Below are positions 56,501 to 64,000 of a DNA stretch of 64,000 nucleotides, in pieces. How positions within the stretch are numbered: position 1 is the stretch's first letter; each line of letters begins with the position of its first letter. The notes under the pieces were generated by a model, which was not told the origin of the DNA, ran no database searches, and saw only the letters and a list, made by a program, of their open reading frames with translations. This stretch comes from Macrostomum hystrix (Eukaryota; Platyhelminthes; Macrostomidae), in contig CATNEN010000008.1 of NCBI GenBank assembly GCA_950097015.1, forward strand, positions 4,190,501-4,254,500, read 5' to 3'. A program made the position numbers and the translations under genes.

Positions 56501-59500
56501 ATCCGACGAGTCGTCAAAGGACAATGCGTAGGCGGCCATAGCCAAGCTCAGCGCATCGTCGGTTAACTTGGACAGGTGCCGCTTCAGGTACTGAATAGCG
56601 GCCGTGGCCACGCGGTTGGCGTCGGAGCCGAGGCTGGTGGGCACGCTGGGATGCTTCGTGGCCATAACGACTAGCGCGGTGATGGGCACCCGGCGGATGT
56701 ACACATTGTTGGCCGGATTGACAGGCTTATCCTTTATGTAGGTGTTAAAATACTTCATATCCCATTGAATGTCGTCAGTGAATGATCCGACCAGATTGGG
56801 ATCCGTGGCGCCGGTGTCCTGTGTGGCGTTCAGGTATTTGATGAACTGCTGGAACAGCTCGATCTTGATGGCGGTGACTCGGTCCCACTCGGAGAAGGCC
56901 GTCTCCGCCAGGGTGAACAATCCGAATGCTGTCAGGAAGGTGCTGGTCTCGCTGTTGAATCTCTCGGGAAAGTTGGCCACGCCGCCAGTGACGGGGTTGA
57001 TGTAGAATGACAGCCTGGAGAACTGCGAGTTCACGTACTCCAGGGCGGTGTTCAAGGTGGTGCCCTCTAGCTGCTTGGTCATGCGCAGGTAGTGCAGCAT
57101 CTGTACATTCCAGTTGATGTTGAACAGGATGCTCTCACCGGACCCGATTGGTCGCCAGCAGGTGCTGGACGAGTCGCCGAATGGCACTTCGTTGCCTAGC
57201 GACGGGCCGACAATATCGCCGACTACGTTGATTTTCGTCAGCTTGGATCCGGGCACGAAGCGACGCCAGCGACGTTCGGGTTCGACGAAGGCCTGCTCGG
57301 GCGTGATGAAGAAGTTCTGGGCCAGCAGCTCCGAGTTTGACACCAGGTCCAGCAGGATTGGCGTGCTGTAGTTGTTTGGCACTCCGTTGATCTTGTTTAT
57401 GAAAGAAAAGGTAGGCAGAAAATTACTTGCGGACTGGCTACTGACAGTAGAAATATAAGAAAAACGACTATTTTTTACAGGTTTTTTAACTAAGCTCGCA
57501 TTAATTAAGTATTCAGCACGATAGACCAGATGTCGAAAGGATAAAGGATTAAACCAAGGAATGAAGGGTAGGGACATGTTTGGAAGAAGGTTAAGGACAG
57601 GAGGGTAAGGACCGGAGGGTAAGCACCGGAGGGGAAGGAGGGTAAGGACCGGAGAGGAAGGAGGGGAAGGAGGGTAAGGACTGAAGGGGTAGGAGGGAAG
57701 GAGGGGAAGGACCGGAGGGGAAGGAGGGTAAGGACCGGAGGGGAAGGAGGGGAAGGAGGATAAGGATCGGAGGGGAATGAGGGTAAGGACCGGAGGGGAA
57801 GGAGGGGAAGGACCGGCGGGGAAGGAGGGGAAGGAGGGTAAGGACCGGAGGGGAAGGAGCGGAAGGACCGGCGGGGAAGGAGGGGAAGGAGGGTAAGGAC
57901 CGCCGGAGGGGAAGGAGGGGAAGGACCGGAGGGGAAGGAGGGGAAGGACAGTCATTGGCAGCAGGAACTCACATAGATGGGCACATTGACAGTTGAGCAC
58001 TCGCCGCCATTGAATGAGTAAGCACAGAAGGTGATGGTCGTGTTGCCAGTGCTCTTAGGCAGCACTGGGAAGTAAAGCATGCGGTGACCGCCGGCGGGCA
58101 GGAAGACAACGGTGTGGATGGAAACGCCGCTGGCCAGCTCCGGGGCGTAGCTGATGACCTGGCCGCGGTAGCCGACCATGACAAAGTCGTAGTCTGGGCT
58201 CTTCTTCAGTTCCACTATCACCTGGAGCGCGAGGAAACGGCAGGGTTCGACATCTATAGAGAAATCGAGGCATTATGTGCGACCTAATCTGTAGGCTAAA
58301 ACCCCAGACTGTTCTCAATTATGGAGTAATAGTTGATCCACAGATTCAAATAAAAAATCCAGATCCAAAATGATCTCCGAACTATCACAAATCCTAACTG
58401 CCTCAGATCCCAACTGTCCCAGATCCCAACTGCCCTAGATCCCAACTTTCCCAGATCCCAACTCTCCCAGATCCCGACTGCCCCAGATTCCAACTGTCCC
58501 ATATCCCAACTTTTCCAGATCCCAACTTTTTCAGATCCCAACTGTCCATGATCCCGACTGCCCCAGATCCCAACTGTTCCAGATCCCAACTGTCCCAGAT
58601 CCCGACTGTCCCAGATCCCAACTCTCCCAGATCCCAACTGTCCCATATCCCAACTTTCCCAGATCCCAACTGTTCCAGATCCGAACTGTTCCAGATCCCA
58701 ACTGTCCCAGATCCCAACTCTCCCAGATCCCAACTGTTCCAGATCCCAGCCAGACCTCAGTCCAGTAGTCGAATCGGTTGAACACGGCCACTCGAATTCC
58801 GAGCTGCTCGCCCCAGTAGGCGTAGGGAGGGGCTTCCAGCACCATGTAGAAGCGCCTAGTAGAGGTGAACCTTGTCGGCACGTCCTGCACCTGGACGCCA
58901 AGCTCGCCATCGATAGCGATGGCGCCAATGACCCAGGAGGTCTCGAGCTTCGGCGTCACTGCCTGGTTGAACGGCACCCGACCGTTCATGTTCGCTCTGG
59001 GTGGGTGAAAGTGCGCTTCAGTGATTAACTCGACTACTGACAAGTCTTCTTTATCCACTTTGCCTACCAGTGACTACTGTCTACTCGATCTACCAGAGCC
59101 TTCAACTCTATCTACCAGAGACGGTCTACTCTAGCTACCAGAGACTGTCTAATCTATCTACCAGACTGTCTGTTCTTTCTACTAGAAACTGTCTAATTTA
59201 TCTGCCAGTCATGGTCATGCGAGAATCTATCTACCAGAGACTGTCTACTCGATTTACCAGAGACTCTACTCGATCTACCAGAGACTCTACTCGATCTACC
59301 AGAGACTCTACTCGATCTACCAGAGACTCTACTCGATCTACCAGAGCCTGTCAACTCTATCTACCAGACTGTCTAATCTATCTACCAGAGACTGTCTACT
59401 CGATCTACCAGAGACTCTACTCGATCTACCAGAGACTCTACTCGATCTACCAGAGCCTGTCAACTCTATCTACCTGAGACTCTCTAATCTGTCTACAAGA

Positions 59501-62500
59501 GACTCTCTAATCTGCCTACCAGAGACTGTCTAATCCATCTACCAGAGACTCTCTAATCTGCCTACCAGAGACTGTCTAATCCATCTACCAGAGACTCTCT
59601 AATCTGCCTACCAGAGACTTTCTACTCAATCTACCTGAGACTCTACTTGATCTACCAGATACGGTCTACTCAATCTGCTAGAGACTACTCAATCTACCAG
59701 AGACTCTACTCGATCTACCAGAGACTGTCTACTCAGTCTACCAGAGACTCTACTCGATCTACCAGAGACTTTCTACTCAATATACTAGAGACCCTCTTTT
59801 CTGTCTACCAGAGACTGTCTATTATGTCTACCAGAGACTGTCTACTCTATCTACCAGAGACTCTACTCTATCTACCAGAGACTGTCTGCTCCATCTAAAA
59901 GAGACTGCCTACTCTATCTACCAGACCATATATCTAATCTAGATACATGTTCCCTTATCTATCATCTCGACTAAGATAATCTACTCAATTGAGCAAAAAG
60001 GTGAGTACTCCGCGCTAAGCTGCACTCACTTCATATAGACATCTTGCCAAAGCCACAAGTCATCGTATATAAAGTGTCTGTATTCGAATTTGAATTTCGG
60101 TTCAACATAGCCGGGCACTTTGGTCAGGCTGATTCTCTCGCAGTTCATCTCGTCCACGCCAGTGTTACAGTCCAGCTTGCCGTCACACATATGCCTGTAG
60201 CCGTAGCACTCGTCCGGCGACCCGGAGTAGCAGGGGAAGGCGCGATCCGGATTCAAAGTCTCGTTGCAGGTGTCTGAAATGCAGGCACAGACAGGTGTTG
60301 CTATGCTATTGCTACAGGTGTTGCTATGCTATTGCTACAGGTGTTGCTATGCTATTGCTACAGGTGTTGCTATGCTATTGCTACAGGTGTTGCTATGCTA
60401 TTTCTACAGGTGTTGTTAGAAAACTAGATTTAAAACAAATCCTAAATAGGGATATTAAGACCGATCAAGAATTTTTTACATAAATTCTAAAAAGGTACAT
60501 TCATACCGATCCTAAAAGGAAAATTTTGAAATATACTAAAAATTGAATGATTTAGACCTATTAAAAAACGGATTTGTAGACGAATCCCGAAACGATTTAG
60601 GATTTTAGAAAATTTTCAAAATGGGATTTTGAAGACAAATCTCAGAACGGATTCTTAGAAAATACAAGAAAATAGGTAACTAAAAAAATCAAGCTGTGAT
60701 CAAACAGAGCTGAAACACCAAATGGTGTACTCACGCCAAAAGGTGACTTTTGTATAGTTGGAATCCGTGAACATGATCACACCAGAGTAGTTCATGGTCT
60801 TGTTCGCGTCCGGCCCGTAGGTGGGATTAGGGAAATAGCGCATCTGGGGCATGTCCGAGGTGTCATCGTACCAGGCGAATTGCAGAGGCTGCTCAGCGTG
60901 CGCCTCGTACGACATCTGCTCCTGCAGGAGCTGCGAGGTGGCGGGGTGGGTGCGAGCGGCTTGTTTCTGTTTTAATAATAATTGATTACACCTGTCCGAA
61001 TTGGGCCAGATGTGCAGCCGACAGCACAGCCGCAGCTATTGCGCGGCGCATCTGAAGACTGCGTACAGCTGTTCAGTCCATGGACTGGGGGGACGCCACA
61101 CCCACCTTCAATTATCCCAGCTGATGCTGGTACCCATTTAACAGCTGGGTGAACTGAAGCAATGCAGAGTTAAGTGTCTTGCTGAAGGACACAAATTAGT
61201 TTCAGTGGAGTCGGTAGTCGAACCTCCGACCTTCAAGTCGTGAGTCCGACGCCCTAACTACTAGGCTACAACCTTACTGTTTTATTTACTTATTAACTCG
61301 GCTTGAAGGCAGGAATGAAACTGCGAGTATTTGCCTAAATTTATTGATTTGGTTCCTGTGTTAAATTGATTTGTGAAGATAAGGAAAGAGCTTTGGGAAG
61401 ATTGGGATATCTAAGGATTGATAATTTTAGATGGGGATTTTAGGAAAGGTATTTTGAAATAGGGATTTTAGGATTGGGAATTTGAGATGGGGATCAAAGA
61501 TGGGATCTGGGATGGGGATCTTGCATTCTTGCATCTAAATGCTCAGCAGACTTACTGTGTAGGGCTCCAAAATGACTTTATTTCCGTAGCGCAGGTACAG
61601 ATCGTAGGGAATGGCCGACAGCAGCACAAAAGATCCCAAGTTGGCGCCGGTGATCCAGCCAGTGACAGACTTGCCGGTCAAATCCGAGCCCTGAGTCACC
61701 TCCACATTCACAGAGTTGATGCTCAGCACGTCGACGAAGAAGGACAGGGAGTCGGTCACCAGCTCGCCGTCCTGCTTCATGAAGTAGGCCACGATGCGGG
61801 CGATGGGGGCCATCTCGCGGGATAGGGCGATGGAGAAAGTTCGCGACTGCACGCCTGAAGGCATGTTGAGGATGTCGCTGTGGAGAATGTTGCCACCGCC
61901 CAGGATGATGTAATAGATCTTCTCTGAGTAATAGTTGGTCTTGATGTTGAACACCATGTAGCGATCCACGGTTGGGTTCGGTGTGGATGTTGTCACCTGT
62001 GAGTCGGGGAGAATATAATGAATCACTTGATTTTTCATCTCTAAAAGATAAATTTAATAATGCTTCTAGAAAATTTGCATTGATCCCAGTGTGGAAAGAC
62101 AAGGATTGATACCGATTCGGGAAAATATGAACAAATCCCTATATGGGAAGATTGGGATCCTAATACTTAAAAATTAGCAAGGATTGATCTTAATATGAAC
62201 AGAATAGGATTGATCCCAACATGGCAGATTAGGATTGATCCCAATATGGGCAGATTAGGATTGATCCCAATATGGGCAGATTAGGATTGATCCCAATTCG
62301 GCAGATTAGGATTGATCCCAATTCGGCAGATTAGGATTGATCCCAATTCGGCAGATTAGGATTGATCCCAACATGGCAGATTAGGATTGATCCCAATTCG
62401 GCAGATCAGGATTGATCCCAATATGGGCAGATCAGGATTGATCCCAATATGGGCAGATTAGGATTGATCCCAATTCGGCAGATTAGGATTGATCCCAATT

Positions 62501-63903
62501 CGGCAGATTAGGATTGATCCCAATTTGGGCAGATTAGGATTGATCCCAATATGGGCAGATTAGGATTGATCCCAATATGGGCAGATTAGGATTGATCCCA
62601 ATTCGGCAGATTAGGATTGATCCCAATTCGGCAGATTAGGATTGATCCCAATTCGGCAGATTAGGATTGATCCCAATTCGGCAGATCAGGATTGATCCCA
62701 ATATGGGCAGATCAGGATTGATCCCAATATGGGCAGATTAGGATTGATCCCAATTCGGCAGATTAGGATTGATTCCAATTCGGCAGATTAGGATTTATCC
62801 CAATTCGGCAGATTAGGATTGATCCCAATTTGGGCAGATTAGGATTGATCCCAATATGGGCAGATTAGGATTGATCCCAATTCGGCAGATTAGGATTGAT
62901 CCCAATTCGGCAGATTAGGATTGATCCCAATTTGGGCAGATTAGGATTGATCCCAATTCGGCAGATTAGGATTGATCCCAACATGGCAGATTAGGATTGA
63001 TCCCAATTCGGCAGATCAGGATTGATCCCAATATGGGCAGATCAGGATTGATCCCAATATGGGCAGATTAGGATTGATCCCAATTCGGCAGATTAGGATT
63101 GATCCCAATTCGGCAGATTAGGATTGATCCCAATTTGGGCAGATTAGGATTGATCCCAATATGGGCAGATTAGGATTGATCCCAATATGGGCAGATTAGG
63201 ATTGATCCCAATTCGGCAGATTAGGATTGATCCCAATTCGGCAGATTAGGATTGATCCCAATTCGGCAGATTAGGATTGATCCCAATTCGGCAGATCAGG
63301 ATTGATCCCAATATGGGCAGATCAGGATTGATCCCAATATGGGCAGATTAGGATTGATCCCAATTCGGCAGATTAGGATTGATCCCAATTCGGCAGATTA
63401 GGATTTATCCCAATTCGGCAGATTAGGATTGATCCCAATTTGGGCAGATTAGGATTGATCCCAATATGGGCAGATTAGGATTGATCCCAATTCGGCAGAT
63501 TAGGATTGATCCCAATTCGGCAGATTAGGATTGATCCCAATTTGGGCAGATTAGGATTGATCCCAATATGGGAAGATTCGACTCAATCTGAAGATTCGAC
63601 TCAATCTGAAAGGGGCGATAATTAAAATTTTACCTGCATGTAGGCGCCCGTAGCAGAGAAGTGCCTGAAGATGAACTGCTCTGCCTGGCGCACATCCTGC
63701 ACCGAAGGCGACATCAGCACGGCGTACAGGCGATAGGTGAGACAGTTGATCGAAGTCTCAATGGGATAACGAACAACCGAGTCGTCCGGAATGGGAATAG
63801 AGGTGTCCTTCTTCACCAGCCTGCTCCGATCGCAATAGATCTCAATGCTGAGCTTGCGATAGCGGAAATCCGGCTTCCGACCGTCGGGCTGGTACACCCA
63901 CAG
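53527..63903 (-). CDS. Mcr-like macroglobulin/TEP protein with LDLa module, thioester lost (N-terminus outside window)
   Basis: Eleven − strand exons with consistent phases: 63903–63634, 61996–61556, 60966–60735, 60273–60030, 58996–58756, 58221–57973, 57391–56339, 55742–55222, 54951–54777, 54684–54576, 53738–53527 (1,248 residues). The first exons are MG-type beta domains. Exon 4 has a six-cysteine LDLa module (CYGYRHMCDGKLDC…DEMNC) before the MG7 start (DDLWLWQD…LETSWVIGA). Exon 7 holds the thioester-domain fold, but the expected GCGEQ reads GSGES (57131–57145), so no thioester can form. MG8/receptor-binding sequence follows (SGMALLQFSVPSGYL). The last exon has CKVCGSFQCPYC and a hydrophobic C-terminus (SLAVLLASVLAVAIG), a likely GPI signal. 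LDLa plus thioester loss is the arrangement of arthropod Mcr (TEP6), a septate-junction and innate-immunity protein. Orthology and location are inferred. One donor is weak (GTCTGG, 58755). Confidence 0.88.
53800..54475 (-). repeat. Minisatellite with donor-like core (CACCTGGCTATTTCAGCCCA), last macroglobulin intron
   Basis: About 24 units of 25–27 bp alternating AATTAACT and AATTATCT, plus a diverged AGATATATCAGCGGG form. On the gene's sense strand each unit reads ATAGCCAGGTGAG, a strong 5′ splice donor consensus. Confidence 0.94.
55005..55215. repeat. SINE family 2-related fragments in macroglobulin intron 8
   Basis: CAGCCGCAGCTATCCAAAGC, GTGTACAGTTGTTCAGTCCG match the body at 61.03–61.08 kb. 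ACGAACTCGCGACCTCAAAT near the exon resembles a decayed inverted box B. In between lies CCTGGTAGTTCTACTGTTAA, a motif also seen inverted at 29.63 kb. Confidence 0.5.
55775..56118 (-). repeat. 23-bp minisatellite with 5′-donor consensus (CTCACCTGATCAACAGACCT)
   Basis: About 15 near-identical units in intron 7 of the macroglobulin gene. On the sense strand each reads GTTGATCAGGTGAGATGAGG, with CAG|GTGAGA in every unit. Confidence 0.96.
56139..56325 (-). repeat. 19–20-bp minisatellite with 5′-donor consensus (CACCTGTTCCATCCTCTCCC)
   Basis: About ten units next to the real donor of macroglobulin exon 7 (56338). The sense strand reads GGATGGAACAGGTGAGGG, with CAG|GTGAGG in every unit. Together with the 55.8–56.1-kb array it makes up most of the intron. 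Confidence 0.96.
57590..57955 (-). repeat. Purine/pyrimidine minisatellite (GGACCGGAGGGGAAGGAGGG)
   Basis: About 20 irregular units of GGGGAAGGAGGG and GTAAGGACCGGAG in intron 6 of the macroglobulin gene. The sense strand is pyrimidine-rich. It begins about 20 bp from the donor of exon 6. Confidence 0.93.
58382..58752 (-). repeat. 18-bp minisatellite (CAGATCCCAACTGTCCC)
   Basis: About 20 units in intron 5. The array starts within a few bases of the donor of exon 5, and the first intron bases GTCTGGCTGGGATCTGGAAC already merge into the repeat. Confidence 0.95.
59065..59930. repeat. Minisatellite (CTCGATCTACCAGAGACTCT), macroglobulin intron 4
   Basis: About 40 variable units of 19–24 bp with alternatives (GACTGTCTACT, GACTCTCTAATCTGCC). 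A block of three 43-bp higher-order units is visible at about 59510–59610. Confidence 0.94.
60293..60413. repeat. 23-bp minisatellite (TGCTATGCTATTGCTACAGG)
   Basis: About five units beginning some 20 bp upstream of the exon 4 acceptor of the macroglobulin gene. Confidence 0.94.
60980..61290 (-). mobile_element. SINE family 2, tRNA-derived, in macroglobulin intron 2
   Basis: On the − strand it starts with a tRNA-like head: box A-like TAGCCTAGTAGTTAGGGCG and box B-like GGTTCGACTACC. Next comes a body with GTGTCCTTCAGCAAGACACT and CACCCAGCTGTTAAATGGGT, a stretch shared by many animal SINEs. The ATT-rich tail (AATTATTATTAAAAC) runs into the acceptor CAG of macroglobulin exon 3. It differs from SINE family 1. 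Confidence 0.8.
62170..63575. repeat. 1.4-kb minisatellite (AGGATTGATCCCAATTCGGC)
   Basis: About 57 units of 23–25 bp in macroglobulin intron 1 (of those visible). Subtypes are CAATTCGGCAGATT, CAATATGGGCAGATT, CAATTTGGGCAGATT and CAACATGGCAGATT. The order of subtypes at about 62345–62860 recurs at about 62965–63480, so a segment of about 0.6 kb was duplicated as a block. Confidence 0.95.
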
Positions 63904-64000
63904 CTGGCGGAGGGGGGAGGTTTGAGATACAATTTGGGATTCTACTGATGGGATTTGGGATTCTACTGATGGGATTAGTAATTTCAGAACTAAGATTCGG

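Overview
This is eukaryotic, almost certainly metazoan, DNA. Genes are split by phased GT–AG introns, there are tRNA-derived SINEs and a mariner element, and the products are typical animal proteins (an RSPRY1-type SPRY–RING protein, a TALE homeodomain protein, an alpha-2-macroglobulin/TEP protein with an LDLa module). Dense tandem repetition and compact exons would suit a spiralian such as a free-living flatworm, but the species is a guess. All exon joins below were worked out by hand from splice consensus, reading phase and protein similarity.

Layout. 1–17.7 kb: five tandem copies (+ strand) of a two-domain, cysteine-containing secreted protein family whose repeats resemble AbfB-type beta-trefoil domains. 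Three copies have a recognisable signal-peptide exon, one copy is broken by a 29-nt deletion, and mariner, SINE and minisatellite sequences lie between and inside them. 20.3–30.8 kb: a complete RSPRY1-like gene (− strand, six exons, 666 codons). Its last intron has grown to about 5.9 kb because it holds a minisatellite into which a 4.26-kb foldback-type element has inserted; the element has 13-bp TIRs, a 3-bp duplication and two arms of the same 24-bp repeat in opposite orientation. 33.4–36.25 kb: a decayed transposase-like region. 36.9–41.3 kb: a gene (− strand) coding for two C2H2 fingers, glutamine-rich linkers and a TALE homeodomain. 42–49.3 kb: long minisatellites, including a second pair of inverted arrays that stops about 10 bp before the start codon of the next gene. 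49.3–50.9 kb: a complete four-exon IphP/Siw14-like tyrosine phosphatase (+). 53.5–63.9 kb: the C-terminal 1,248 residues of an Mcr-like macroglobulin/TEP (− strand, eleven exons). It has an LDLa module before MG7, a thioester site reading GSGES in place of GCGEQ, and a GPI-signal-like tail; its N-terminus lies beyond the window.

The most unusual theme is that most of the larger introns have their own private minisatellite, and several arrays are built from units carrying splice-site consensus on the sense strand. In the AbfB copy at 15.9–17.7 kb, about 20 tandem 41-bp units end at the real 3′ splice site and supply its polypyrimidine tract and AG. In the macroglobulin gene, one intron is almost wholly made of units containing CAG|GTGAG. 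With the foldback element, these are the features most worth a second look. The genes do not form an operon or a shared pathway, apart from the tandem AbfB-like family.
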